From the NCBI RefSeq assembly GCF_000020725.1, contig NC_011146.1, forward strand, positions 4,034,001 through 4,098,000: DNA of 64,000 nucleotides, in the 5' to 3' direction. Under the pieces are notes generated by a model. That model searched no databases. It was given only the letters and a program-made list of their open reading frames with translations, and was not told the origin of the DNA. Positions 17,348-26,331 of this stretch are shown in pieces. Every line of letters begins with the position of its first letter. Position 1 is the stretch's first letter. A program made the position numbers and the translations under genes. The DNA comes from Citrifermentans bemidjiense Bem. Lineage in GTDB: Bacteria; Desulfobacterota; Desulfuromonadia; Geobacterales; Geobacteraceae.

Positions 17348-18307
17348 TTAACGGAAGGCCATCGCAACTAAACACAACAAGACCAAAAGGAGTTCGCTGC
17401 CATACATAAGCCGCACCACGCCGCTGTAGGCCGCGAGTGTAAGCGGCACCGCAGGGTCCCCGATGGTCGGCTTCTCAACGACCCTGCCGAAGTAGCGGTT
17501 GGCGCCCCCGAGCCTCACCCCGAGCGCGCCTGCTGCCGCGGCCTCCGGGTAGCCGCTGTTGGGGGAAGAGTGGTTGCGACCGTCGCGGCGCATGATGCGC
17601 CAGGCGCCGCTGCCGCTTAAGGCGCAGAAAGGGGCAGCGAGAACCATGAGGAGCCCCGTGAGCCGGGCCGGGATGTAGTTGGCGAGGTCGTCGAAGCGGG
17701 CCGAGGCCCAGCCGAACTCGAGATAGCGCTCGTTCTTGTACCCCACCATGGAGTCGAGCGTGTTAACCGCCTTGTAAGCGATGGCGAGAGGAGGGCCGCC
17801 TAGCATCAGGTAGAAAAGCGGCGCGATCACGCCGTCCCCGGTATTCTCGGCCACCGTCTCCACCGCCCCGCGGACGATCTCCGGCTCGTCCAGCCCGGCA
17901 GTCTCCCGCCCCACGATGTAGGAAAGCGCCAACCGCGCCCCCGGCAGGTCGCCCCGCTTCAGCGCCTGCGCCACCTTGGCCGACTCCACGTGCAGCGAGC
18001 GCGCGGCGAGCGAGACCCAGGCGAGGTACACCCCGGCGACGAAAGCCGCAGCGGGCGAAATGAGCGCGGCACCGTACAAAAGGAGCGCCGCAGCGCCGTA
18101 GCTCACGCCGACAGTGACCAGGAGTAGAACTACCCCCGCCGCGCGGAGGTTGCCGAAGACCCGGCGCAGCCCCCCCTCCAGGGAGGAAATCATCTTCCCG
18201 ATGGCAACCACCGGATGCGGCAGCCGGCGCGGGTCGCCCAGCACCAGATCGAGCGCCACCGCCGCCAGGACGGTCACCGCATCTTCAGGCAAAAAGTTCA
18301 TTGACAT
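17348..18307 (-). CDS. cbiB: Adenosylcobinamide-phosphate synthase
   Basis: Membrane enzyme joining aminopropanol phosphate (made by CobD) to adenosylcobyric acid. The 319-residue protein has several hydrophobic helices and family segments LDLVLGDPRRLPHPVVAIGK, ENTGDGVIAPLFY, YKAVNTLDSMVGYKNERY and the DDLANYIPARLTG loop. I chose ATG 18307 (MSMNFLPED), overlapping the upstream fusion gene by 23 bp; ATG 18301 is equally possible. The longer frame upstream is out-of-frame sequence of the preceding gene. Confidence 0.93.
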   Translation of the reverse strand: MSMNFLPEDAVTVLAAVALDLVLGDPRRLPHPVVAIGKMISSLEGGLRRVFGNLRAAGVVLLLVTVGVSYGAAALLLYGAALISPAAAFVAGVYLAWVSLAARSLHVESAKVAQALKRGDLPGARLALSYIVGRETAGLDEPEIVRGAVETVAENTGDGVIAPLFYLMLGGPPLAIAYKAVNTLDSMVGYKNERYLEFGWASARFDDLANYIPARLTGLLMVLAAPFCALSGSGAWRIMRRDGRNHSSPNSGYPEAAAAGALGVRLGGANRYFGRVVEKPTIGDPAVPLTLAAYSGVVRLMYGSELLLVLLCLVAMAFR

Positions 18308-20615
18308 TGCAGATCCCGAAGATCCGTTCCAGGTCCAAGTGCTCTTCCATGTGGTCGGCCAACTGGTCGAACGGATCCGCAACCTGCGCCGCCTCCGCCA
18401 GTTCCGGCATACCCTTGGCGCGCCGGATCCGGTTCAGGAACGCGGTCCTGAAACCGTGGTTATCGAAGATGCCGTGCAGGTAGGTGCCGAAAACCCGCCC
18501 GTCCTGCGACACCGCGCCGTCTTCGGTGCTGGTGGCGCCTCCGGAGCGCCTGGCGATACGGGCGAAGGGAAGTGCGCCGCTGCCGAGGACGCTTTCTCCC
18601 AAATGGATCTCGTACCCGGTGAGCGCGGCCGCAGCACCCGAAACCAGCCCCTGCCCCGCCTCCAGCAGCGTCGCCTCGACCAGATGGGTCTGCTTCTCCT
18701 TGAGCATGGTGGTCACCACGTCCAGGAGACCAAGCCCCGCCTCGCTGTCATGGGCGGATTCCACCCGCTCCGGATCAAGCACCATGTTCCCCAGCATCTG
18801 GTACCCGCCGCAGATCCCCACCACCGGCCCCTTGAACTGGGCCACGGCGGTGAACATCCCGTTTTCCTTAAGCAGGCCGAGGTCCGCCAGCGTCGATTTA
18901 GTCCCCGGGAGGATCAGCAGGTCCAGCGAGTCGATCTGGCGCGGCGAATCGATGTAGTGGAGCTCGACATCCGGCTCGGCCTCCAGCGCGCTGAAGTCGG
19001 TGTAGTTGGCGATCCTGGAGAGGCGGACCACGCCGACAAGGAGCTTCGCCCCCTCCTTCGCCGCTGGCTTTGCGCGCCTTTGCAGGGCGACGCTGTCCTC
19101 CTCCGGAAGCGATATTCCCTTGAACCAGGGGAGCACCCCCAAGACAGGGACGCCGGTGCGCTGTTCCACGTACTCTATCCCCGGGGTGAGCAAGGAGGCG
19201 TCGCCACGGAACTTGTTGATGATGACCCCCTTGACCAGCGCCTTCTCTTCCGGCGTCAGCAGTTCCAGGGTGCCGACGATCTGCGCGAAGACGCCGCCGC
19301 GGTCGATGTCGGCCACGAGTATGGCCGGCGCCCCCGCCATGGCGGCCACCTTGAGGTTGGCGATGTCGTGGGCGCGCAGGTTAATCTCCGCGATGCTCCC
19401 CGCCCCCTCCATCACGATGAAGTCGAAGCGCTCCTTGAGCCTTTGGAAGCTCTCCTTCACCTTCAGGAAAGCCTCCGGCTTGTAGGCGTTGTACTCCTTC
19501 ACCCCCATGTTGCGCACCACCCGACCCTGCACGATCACCTGGCTCCCGGTGTCGGAGTTCGGCTTCAGGAGGATCGGGTTCATGTCCGTGTGCGGCTCGA
19601 TGCCGCAAGCCTCCGCCTGCACCCCCTGGGCACGGCCGATTTCGCCCCCCTCCGGCGTGACAGCCGAGTTGAGCGCCATGTTCTGCGACTTGAAGGGAGC
19701 GACCGAGACGCCGCGGCGTTTCAGGATGCGGCAGAACCCGGCGGTGATGACGGACTTGCCGACATCCGAACCGGTGCCGCAGAACATCAACGCCTGCGCG
19801 TTGGGCGCAGGTGCTGCAGCGCTAGCCTGCTGCTTCCGCCCCCCTTTCCTTTCCTCGCCGCGGGTCGCGTAGCCGCGGGGGGTCACGATGCGGCCGTCGT
19901 CCGAAAGGCGGGTCGAGGCGTTGCCGATGATGACGATGGAGAACATGTCGATGGGGTGCGTGAGCATCTCCCCCAGCGTGGTGACGATGCGCTCCTCACC
20001 CTCGCGGCAAGCGTTCCTGACGATTCCCACCGGGACTTTGGGACCGCGCGCGGCGATGAGAATGGCCTGGGCCTCCTCGATCTGGGTGACCCGTCCCTTG
20101 CTGCGCGGGTTGTAGAGGGCGACCACGAAGTCGGCGGCGGCCGCGGCATGCAGCCTCTGCCGGATAGTATCGAGCGGGGTCAAAAGGTCCGAGAGCGAGA
20201 TCACGGCAAAGTCGTGCATGAGCGGAGCGCCCAGGACCGACGCCGCAGCCTGCACCGCGGAAACACCGGGGACGATCACAATCTCCACTCCTGGGTATGG
20301 GGAAGGCGCGCCGTCGCCGGGTGCGTCCGCCAGCTCCAGGGCAAGGCCCGCCATGCCGTAGATCCCCGCGTCGCCGCTGGAAACCAGCGCCACCGTCTTC
20401 CCGGTCGCGGCGATGGCGAGCGCCTCCGAGCAGCGTTCCACCTCCCGCATCATCCCCGAGGAAACAACCTCCTTGTCGGAGAGGAGCGGCTCGATGAAAT
20501 CCAAGTACGTCTTGTAGCCCACGACGACATCAGCCTTCTCGACCGCCTCGCGCGCCTCGAAGGTCATATGATTCAGGCCGCCAGGGCCGATTCCCACTAC
20601 AAAAAGCTTCGACAT
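18285..20615 (-). CDS. cbiH-cbiP: Fused precorrin-3B C17-methyltransferase / cobyric acid synthase
   Basis: One 776-residue frame carries two pathway enzymes. Residues ~1-245 are a tetrapyrrole methylase of the CbiH/CobJ type (FVVGIGPGGLNHMTFEA, SSGDAGIYGMAGLA, VPGVSAVQAAAS, ALYNPRSKGR). A ~25-residue Lys/Ala linker leads to CbiP/CobQ from ~residue 270: MFCGTGSDVGKSVITAGFCR, FKSQNMALNS, the amidotransferase GICGGYQMLG with nucleophile Cys, and GTYLHGIFDN. CbiH methylates C17 with ring contraction; CbiP amidates four side chains much later in the pathway. ATG 20615 has GAGG upstream; the preceding TTG is also possible. Confidence 0.93.
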   Translation of the reverse strand: MSKLFVVGIGPGGLNHMTFEAREAVEKADVVVGYKTYLDFIEPLLSDKEVVSSGMMREVERCSEALAIAATGKTVALVSSGDAGIYGMAGLALELADAPGDGAPSPYPGVEIVIVPGVSAVQAAASVLGAPLMHDFAVISLSDLLTPLDTIRQRLHAAAAADFVVALYNPRSKGRVTQIEEAQAILIAARGPKVPVGIVRNACREGEERIVTTLGEMLTHPIDMFSIVIIGNASTRLSDDGRIVTPRGYATRGEERKGGRKQQASAAAPAPNAQALMFCGTGSDVGKSVITAGFCRILKRRGVSVAPFKSQNMALNSAVTPEGGEIGRAQGVQAEACGIEPHTDMNPILLKPNSDTGSQVIVQGRVVRNMGVKEYNAYKPEAFLKVKESFQRLKERFDFIVMEGAGSIAEINLRAHDIANLKVAAMAGAPAILVADIDRGGVFAQIVGTLELLTPEEKALVKGVIINKFRGDASLLTPGIEYVEQRTGVPVLGVLPWFKGISLPEEDSVALQRRAKPAAKEGAKLLVGVVRLSRIANYTDFSALEAEPDVELHYIDSPRQIDSLDLLILPGTKSTLADLGLLKENGMFTAVAQFKGPVVGICGGYQMLGNMVLDPERVESAHDSEAGLGLLDVVTTMLKEKQTHLVEATLLEAGQGLVSGAAAALTGYEIHLGESVLGSGALPFARIARRSGGATSTEDGAVSQDGRVFGTYLHGIFDNHGFRTAFLNRIRRAKGMPELAEAAQVADPFDQLADHMEEHLDLERIFGICNVNELFA

Positions 20616-20654
20616 CAAAATCCTCTTAATCTAGTTAGATGGAAAGGTCCGGGA

Positions 20655-20840
20655 AAGTGCCGAGGCACCTCCCTCACCCCCGCCCCTCTCCCACCTGTGG
20701 ACCGAAGCCTACGGTGGGCGAAGGCCCATAGGGCGAGGGGAGAAGTGGGACAACTTGGGAAGGGAAGGAATCGGTATGCTCACGCGCCCGACTGCAAACT
20801 CTCCCTCTCCCTCTGGGAGAGGGCCGGGGTGAGGGAAGCT
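20655..20840. repeat. Palindromic repeats between cbiG and the cbiH-cbiP fusion
   Basis: Two units: an imperfect one around 20668-20753 and a CTCCCTCTGGGAGAG copy around 20803-20838 like that at 17213-17250. No gene is seen. Confidence 0.65.
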
Positions 20841-21884
20841 TTACTCCTCCGCTATCGCCAAGGTGACGTTGCCGTCCTTCACCTTCTTCAGTATCAGCGT
20901 CCCGCCCCCCGCTGCCAGCAGCGCCGCCGGTTCGGCCACGCCGCGCGCGCCGATGGCGGCCATGGCATGCGCCGAGGGGGGAGAGGGGGCGGCGACGGCG
21001 TTCAACTCCTCGTTCTCGAAAAAGAGCAGCGGGACTCCCAACTTCGCGGCGAACGCCAGAAGCCCTTCCTCATCATCCTTGGCCCTTGCCGTCGCCAGGC
21101 ACTTGACACTCTTGATGGAAAGGCCCAAGTGATCCAGGTTCGCCATGACCACCGCTTCGATCTCTTCCGCGGCAGTCCCCCTGTTGCAGCCGATGCCTAG
21201 ATGAAGGTCGACCGGATGCAGCACCAGGGCACGTTGCGAATCAAACGCGGAAGGAAGCGTCCGATTGGTGACCAGGACCACGCCCGCAGCACCCGAGGCA
21301 GCGGCCTGTTCCGCATCGGTCACGAAAGTGAGGTTCCCCCTACCCGCGCAGTACCTTCTCACCCTGCCGGTTGCGTCCGCCACCACGATCTCATCTCCCT
21401 CCAGGAGAAGAGCGTTCAGCACCTTCACCCGCGACAGGTCGTCGATGACCCAGCCGTTCTCCTGCGCCAGCAGGTCGAACGAGGGGAGGTCGTTGGCATC
21501 GGTTGCCGTGGTGACCACGGGGGTGCATCCGGTAAGGGACGCGCAGGTGTTAGCCAGTGCGTTGGCACCCCCCAGATGGCCGGACAAAAGCGAGACCGCG
21601 AACTTGCCGGCGTCGTCGAGCACCACCACGGCGGGGTCCCGGTCCTTGGCCTGCAAAAGCGGCGCGATGCAGCGCACCACGATACCCGTCGCCATGATGC
21701 AGATAAAGCCGCCGTACTCCGGCCAAAGGCGCGAGATCAAAGCCGGCACCGGCTCCGAGAACGGTTGGCTGGCGGCCGTCGCGTGCTTCTCGATCACGAA
21801 GAGCCGGCTCCCGGGGATTCCGCTTTGCAGCGTTCCCCCCAGTCGCGCGCCGTTCCCGGTTATGGCGATGATCGCTACTTGCAT
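20841..21884 (-). CDS. cbiG: Cobalt-precorrin-5A hydrolase
   Basis: Opens the delta-lactone of cobalt-precorrin-5A and releases the two-carbon unit as acetaldehyde; it marks the oxygen-independent route. The 347-residue protein has the N-terminal domain (IAITGNGARLGG), the central segment IMATGIVVRCIAPLL with VVVLDDAGKFAVSLLSGHLGGAN, and the C-terminal domain LHLGIGCNRGTAAEEIEAVV. It lies between cbiF and the cbiH-cbiP fusion, as the pathway order would suggest. Confidence 0.93.
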   Translation of the reverse strand: MQVAIIAITGNGARLGGTLQSGIPGSRLFVIEKHATAASQPFSEPVPALISRLWPEYGGFICIMATGIVVRCIAPLLQAKDRDPAVVVLDDAGKFAVSLLSGHLGGANALANTCASLTGCTPVVTTATDANDLPSFDLLAQENGWVIDDLSRVKVLNALLLEGDEIVVADATGRVRRYCAGRGNLTFVTDAEQAAASGAAGVVLVTNRTLPSAFDSQRALVLHPVDLHLGIGCNRGTAAEEIEAVVMANLDHLGLSIKSVKCLATARAKDDEEGLLAFAAKLGVPLLFFENEELNAVAAPSPPSAHAMAAIGARGVAEPAALLAAGGGTLILKKVKDGNVTLAIAEE

Positions 21885-22006
21885 CGAACCTCGTACCTAC
21901 CTGCGATTAACGACTCCCCCCTCCCGTCAAGGGAGGGGGGGACTCTTCTCCACGGAATTCCCGGATGAACCTTGCGGGGGGGGGGGGAGAGTTGTAAATC
22001 GCCTTA

Positions 22007-22792
22007 TTAGCTGACGATCCCTTCCCGGCAGCCGTGGGTGAACCCCTTGTCGTAGAGAAGCGACTTCGCCTTCATCCCTTCGCTGCGGGCGCGCAGCACG
22101 TCCCCCACCACGATGAGCGCCTGCTTGCCGATCCCGGCGTCCCTCACCTTGGCGGCAATGTCGGCCAGCGTGCCGCGGATCACCTGCTCGTCGGCCCAGC
22201 TCGCCTTGGCTACCACGGCCACCGGCGTGTCGAGCTGGTAGGCGCCGCTCAACAGCTCAGCCACGACCTTCTCGACCATGGAAATGGAAAGGTAAATCAC
22301 CAACGTGGCGCCTATTGTCGCGATATTGGCCAGCTGCTCCCGCTCGGGGACCGGGGTCCTTCCTGCCAGACGCGTGATGACTACAGTCTGGGAAACCTCG
22401 GGGAGGGTCAGCTCCTGCTTCAGCGCGGCAGCGGCAGCAAAGGCGCTGGTCACGCCGGGGACCACGTCGTACCCGATACCCAGCCGGTCCAGTTCCTCCA
22501 TCTGCTCCTGGATGGCGCCGTATATCGAGGGGTCGCCAGTGTGAAGACGGACCGCCTTCTCGCCGTCCACGACGGCCTGGGCCAGAACCTTGGTGGTCTG
22601 CTCCAGGTCCATCCCGGCGGAGTCGAAGACACGGGCATCGGGGGCGTAGGTGCGGACCAGCTCGCGGTCGACCAAGCTCCCGGCATAGACGACCACGTCG
22701 GCCTCGCGCAGAAGGCGCGCGCCCTTCACGGTAATCAACTCGGCATCGCCGGGTCCGGCGCCGACGAAATGTACTTTGTTCTGCTCGTTCAC
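22007..22792 (-). CDS. cbiF: Cobalt-precorrin-4 C11-methyltransferase
   Basis: SAM-dependent tetrapyrrole methylase, 261 aa. VHFVGAGPGDAELITVKGARLL and YAGSLV are the family N-terminus; HTGDPSIYGAIQEQ and VPGVTSAFAAAAALK are substrate and SAM-binding loops; VVVAKASWADEQVIRGTL is typical of CbiF/CobM. It methylates C11 before CbiG acts. Repeats fill the gaps on both sides (21885-22006 and 22793-22962). Confidence 0.94.
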   Translation of the reverse strand: MNEQNKVHFVGAGPGDAELITVKGARLLREADVVVYAGSLVDRELVRTYAPDARVFDSAGMDLEQTTKVLAQAVVDGEKAVRLHTGDPSIYGAIQEQMEELDRLGIGYDVVPGVTSAFAAAAALKQELTLPEVSQTVVITRLAGRTPVPEREQLANIATIGATLVIYLSISMVEKVVAELLSGAYQLDTPVAVVAKASWADEQVIRGTLADIAAKVRDAGIGKQALIVVGDVLRARSEGMKAKSLLYDKGFTHGCREGIVS

Positions 22793-22827
22793 GAAATACC
22801 TTCCAGATGGGGTGGGGGTTACAGGGT

Positions 22828-22925
22828 CAACAGAGTTCCCTCCCCTGGAGGGGGAGGGTTAGGGAGGGGGAAAATCGAACAGGAGCCCCCCTCCCAACCT
22901 CCCCCCTCCGGAGGGAGGAGTTTTA
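22828..22925. repeat. GC-rich palindromic repeats between cbiL and cbiF
   Basis: CCCTCCCCTGGAGGGGGAGGG and CCCCCTCCGGAGGGAGGAG are paired palindromes flanking a short spacer. No gene is seen. Confidence 0.6.
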
Positions 22926-22962
22926 ATCCTCCGCCTTGGCAGAGGAGGAGGCCAGTATCGAG

Positions 22963-23673
22963 TTACAGCGGGTTCTTCCGCACGATCAGCATGGAGAGGT
23001 AATCGAGCTTCTGCCCCACCAGCGCCTCCAGGTCATGATGCACCTCTTCCTCGCTGGAACCGACCCGGCGCACGAACACGCCCCCGCGGTCGCGCCCAAG
23101 CTCCTTCAACACCGCATAGACGGTGTCGAAGACGCGGCTCACCTTCATAAGCACCACGGTGTCGAATTCTTGCAGGGTCTTCTTGAGCTCGTCGTGTTCG
23201 TAGGTGGCGGGAAGTATGGCGATCCGCTCCGCTGCGAGCCCGAGGGGGAGCCCCGAGACTGCCGAGGCAGCGAGGATGCTGGAAATGCCGGGGACGACCT
23301 CTATCTTGATCTCCGGGTACTTGGCGAGAAAAATCCTGTGGATGTAAAGGTAGGTGGAGTACAGGAAGGGATCGCCGATGGTGATGAATGCCACATCTTT
23401 TCCCGCGGCGATACGCTGCGCCACCTGGTCGGCCGCTTCCTCCCAGAAGGTATCGAGCCCCTGCTGGTCCTTGACCATGGGAAAGACCTGGACCAGCACC
23501 TCCTGGCGCTCCCGGTCGAGAAATTGTTCCACGATGGAAAGCGCGTAGCTTCCCGCCTCGGCGGCCCCGGTCGGCGCGCAGATCACGTCCACGCTCCTCA
23601 GGATGCGCTCGGCCTTGCGGGTCAACAGTTCCGGATCGCCGGGTCCGACACCTACGGCATAGACAACGGCCAC
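22963..23673 (-). CDS. cbiL: Cobalt-precorrin-2 C20-methyltransferase
   Basis: Tetrapyrrole methylase of 236 aa that methylates C20 of (cobalt-)precorrin-2. VYAVGVGPGDPELLTRKAERIL, TIGDPFLYSTYLYIHR and EVVPGISSILAASAVSGLPL are diagnostic. The start is GTG 23673, preceded by GGGGAGGAG; it shares one base with the cbiET stop (TAGTG). The longer open frame upstream of this point is antisense-type readthrough of cbiET and is not coding. Confidence 0.94.
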   Translation of the reverse strand: MAVVYAVGVGPGDPELLTRKAERILRSVDVICAPTGAAEAGSYALSIVEQFLDRERQEVLVQVFPMVKDQQGLDTFWEEAADQVAQRIAAGKDVAFITIGDPFLYSTYLYIHRIFLAKYPEIKIEVVPGISSILAASAVSGLPLGLAAERIAILPATYEHDELKKTLQEFDTVVLMKVSRVFDTVYAVLKELGRDRGGVFVRRVGSSEEEVHHDLEALVGQKLDYLSMLIVRKNPL

Positions 23674-24890
23674 TACTCCTCCCCTTTCCAGGCTGCGATC
23701 ACGTAGACCGGGTTGTGGGCGGCGAACATCTTGTACTCGGTGAGGTTGCGGGTCTTGGAGATGTTGACGCAGGTTACCTCGACCGTATAGCCGTGGTCCT
23801 CCAAAAACTCCACCGACTTGGTCAGCGTATCGAGCGTCACCGCGTTGATGACGATGAAGCCGTCCGGCTTCAGGCGCTTGTCGACCGCGTCGATGATCTC
23901 CTCCAGCATGCCGCTGGAGCCCCCTATGAAGACGCGGTCCGCGTCCGGAAGCTCCTCCAGCCCGTCGGGCGCGAAGGCCTCGACCACCATCACGTTGCGC
24001 GCTGCGAACTTCTTCAGGTTCTCCTTCAAGAAGACCAGGTACTGCGGGTTTTTCTCCAGCGCGAAGATGCGCCCGTTGGGCATCAGGTTGGCCGCCTCGA
24101 TGGAGACGGAGCCGCTGCCGGCGCCGATGTCCCACATCACCAGGTCGTCCTGCAACTGCAACTTGCCAAGCGTAATGGCCCGGACCTCCTCCTTGGTGAT
24201 CAGCTTCTTCGCGGTGGCGAACTCGTCGTCGCGGATGCCGATCATCGGGTAGTTCTGCAGGTTCGGTTCCCAGGTCTTGATCAGGATCAGGATGTTGAGC
24301 GGCGAGCAGGTCAGCTCGGCGAGCCCCTTCACGTCGGTCTTGGTGAACTTCTCGGAGGCAAGCCCCAGGTCCTCGCAGACCCAGGCCTCGTACCCTTCGG
24401 CGCCGCGTGCGATCAACTCGCGGGCAAGGACCGCCGGGGTGTTGACGCTGTCGGTGAGGATGGCGATTTTTTCGGAGGCGATGATGCGGTCCAGCGCCGG
24501 CTTGATGCCGCGGCCGTGCACCGAGACGAAGGTGGCGTCATCCCAGGGTTCCTTGATGCGTGCAAAGGCATACTGGACGCTGGTGACGTTGGGATAGATC
24601 TCGACCCGGTCCTTGGGGAGGTTGCGCAACAGGAAACGTGCGATCCCGAAGAAGTTGGGGTCGCCGGAACCTAAGACTACGGCCCTCTTGTCGGTGGTCT
24701 TCAGGTATTCGAGCGTGATGGAAAGGTCGTCCAGGAGGCGCTTCTCACCTTTGAATTCGGGGAAGATGTCCAAAAGCCGCTTGTGCCCGATCAGGACCTG
24801 GGCGCCTTCGATCACTTCGAGCGCCTGCTTCCCGAAACCTTCCCATCCCTCGATTCCCGCGCCGACAAGATAGATCTTTTGTTGTGGCAT
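23673..24890 (-). CDS. cobL: Precorrin-6Y methyltransferase/decarboxylase, CbiE-CbiT fusion
   Basis: The 405-residue fusion methylates C5 and C15 and decarboxylates the C12 side chain. The CbiE half (~1-205) shows VGAGIEGWEGFG, VLGSGDPNFFGIARF and VTSVQYAFARI. The CbiT half (~230-405) has TKEEVRAITLGKL and the SAM motif DIGAGSGSVSIEAANL. I chose ATG 24890 (MPQQKIYL) because AAGGAG precedes it. This fusion is common, unlike the CbiH-CbiP fusion in the same operon. Confidence 0.94.
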   Translation of the reverse strand: MPQQKIYLVGAGIEGWEGFGKQALEVIEGAQVLIGHKRLLDIFPEFKGEKRLLDDLSITLEYLKTTDKRAVVLGSGDPNFFGIARFLLRNLPKDRVEIYPNVTSVQYAFARIKEPWDDATFVSVHGRGIKPALDRIIASEKIAILTDSVNTPAVLARELIARGAEGYEAWVCEDLGLASEKFTKTDVKGLAELTCSPLNILILIKTWEPNLQNYPMIGIRDDEFATAKKLITKEEVRAITLGKLQLQDDLVMWDIGAGSGSVSIEAANLMPNGRIFALEKNPQYLVFLKENLKKFAARNVMVVEAFAPDGLEELPDADRVFIGGSSGMLEEIIDAVDKRLKPDGFIVINAVTLDTLTKSVEFLEDHGYTVEVTCVNISKTRNLTEYKMFAAHNPVYVIAAWKGEE

Positions 24891-24969
24891 GGTCCGCTCC
24901 TTTCGATCATTGCACGCGATAAATGGCAAATTAAAACGCTAAATAGTCCCCCCTTTAAAAAAAGGGAGT

Positions 24970-25095
24970 CGGTTCGGCAGAGCTAAGTCCCCCCTCCCCT
25001 GGCGGGAGGGGGTCAGGGGGTGGGGGTAGGTGCCACATTTGCGCTGCTGGCAAGTTCACCCCCCCCCGTCCCCCTTCGCAAAGGTGGGAGAGTTT
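24970..25095. repeat. Repeat family B and partial family A between cbiD and cobL
   Basis: 24985-25052 is a near copy of the family B element at 15868-15935 (GGGGGTGGGGGTAGGTGCCAC, TTTGCGCTGC). It is followed at ~25058-25090 by a truncated family A core (CCCCCTTCGCAAAGG). Confidence 0.7.
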
Positions 25096-25096
25096 A

Positions 25097-26167
25097 CTAC
25101 GGGGTGAAGTACAAAAGCTCGCCGTGGTATCCCGCCAGCATCACCCGCATCTTCACCCAGGGCGCCACTTCGGCGCAGACCTTGAGCACACGGGAGCAGA
25201 CCAGTTCGATGACGGCCTGGTTGTACCCCGATGCCTCAAGCAGGTGGCGTGCGGTGTTCGCCTCGCGCGCCATCTGCTCCAGGTGCGCCGTGGCAGGCAC
25301 TTCCCTCAGCCACCAGGCCAGCGCATCCAGGTCCATCTGGGACGAGGTCACGTGGGTCTGCTCGTGACCGCAGGCGATCTTCACCAGCTTGGCGAACTGC
25401 CCGGCGACCACGACTTCCGGAACCTCTTTGCTGGCGCAACTCCTCATCGCGTAGCCGAAGTGATCCCCCATCATGACGAAGGCCTCCTCGCTCAGGGCGA
25501 GGTGCTTCTGCGCCACGATCTCGGAACTCCTCCCGGTGGCAAGGACGACGGTGCGCGCGCCGCAGGCCAAAGCTACGTCGACCGAGGCGTCCACCGTGTC
25601 GGTCCAGGCCTTCGCCGAGATCGGTTTGACGATCCCGGTGGTCCCGAGGATGGAGAGCCCGCCGACGATCCCCAGCCGCTCGTTGAGGGTCTTCTTCGCC
25701 AGTTCCTCCCCGTTGGGGATGCTGATGTTGAAGGTGAGCGTCGCCGGAATGCAGCGCAACGCGAAGACCTCCTTCACCACTTCAAGGATCATGCTGCGAG
25801 GTACAGGATTTATCGCCCACTCGCCCACCGGGACCGCGAGCCCGGGCTTGGTGACTCGGCCTATGCCGGTCCCCCCCTCGATCACGATCCGGTTCTTGGT
25901 GAAGAACTCGATGCTGGCGGTGACGTGGATCTCGGCCCCGTTGGTGACGTCCGGGTCGTCCCCGGCATCCTTCACGACGTAACACGAAGCCGTGTTGTCG
26001 CGCAGCACCCCCCCGTGGACCTGGAAGCTCGCTCCGATGCCGCAGGGAAGCATCAGTTCAACCTCGTGAACCATTCCCTGGTCCCGCAGCATCTGGGCGG
26101 CCGCCTTGACGGCGGCAGCGGCACATGCACCGGTGGTGAAACCGTATCTGAGTTCTTTCCCGCTCAT
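25097..26167 (-). CDS. cbiD: Cobalt-precorrin-5B C1-methyltransferase
   Basis: Methylates C1 of cobalt-precorrin-5B; specific to the anaerobic route. The 356-residue protein begins with the family signature RYGFTTGACAAAAVKAA and contains GGTGIGRVTKPGLAVPVGEWAINPVPR, ISIPNGEELAKKTLN and GGLSILGTTGIVKP. It lies between cbiC and cobL; 164 bp of repeat-like sequence separates it from cbiC. Confidence 0.95.
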   Translation of the reverse strand: MSGKELRYGFTTGACAAAAVKAAAQMLRDQGMVHEVELMLPCGIGASFQVHGGVLRDNTASCYVVKDAGDDPDVTNGAEIHVTASIEFFTKNRIVIEGGTGIGRVTKPGLAVPVGEWAINPVPRSMILEVVKEVFALRCIPATLTFNISIPNGEELAKKTLNERLGIVGGLSILGTTGIVKPISAKAWTDTVDASVDVALACGARTVVLATGRSSEIVAQKHLALSEEAFVMMGDHFGYAMRSCASKEVPEVVVAGQFAKLVKIACGHEQTHVTSSQMDLDALAWWLREVPATAHLEQMAREANTARHLLEASGYNQAVIELVCSRVLKVCAEVAPWVKMRVMLAGYHGELLYFTP

Positions 26168-26331
26168 AGGTCATCCAATGGGAAACGGGTTGAATTACAT
26201 TTCATTTGAAGGGGACGCTCACGGAAGCGTCGACACCTGTGTAGGCTCTCCCTCTAAAGGGAGTTTTCCTCCAAGGGGACATCATCCAGGGGGACAGGCA
26301 CCTGACGGAGCCAGTCCCCTTGGCTCCCCAT

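Noticed and set aside
18114-21200. A 1028-residue open frame on the plus strand across the cobalamin genes
   Set aside because: It is antisense to cbiB, cbiH-cbiP and cbiG, has no domain, and is explained by high GC and codon bias on the other strand.
23674-24135. N-terminal extension of the cbiL frame
   Set aside because: It overlaps cobL out of frame; GTG 23673 with GGAGGAG is the credible start.
26168-26331. Possible cobalamin riboswitch near cbiC
   Set aside because: I found no B12 box or paired core elements; the sequence looks like repeat material with short inverted repeats.
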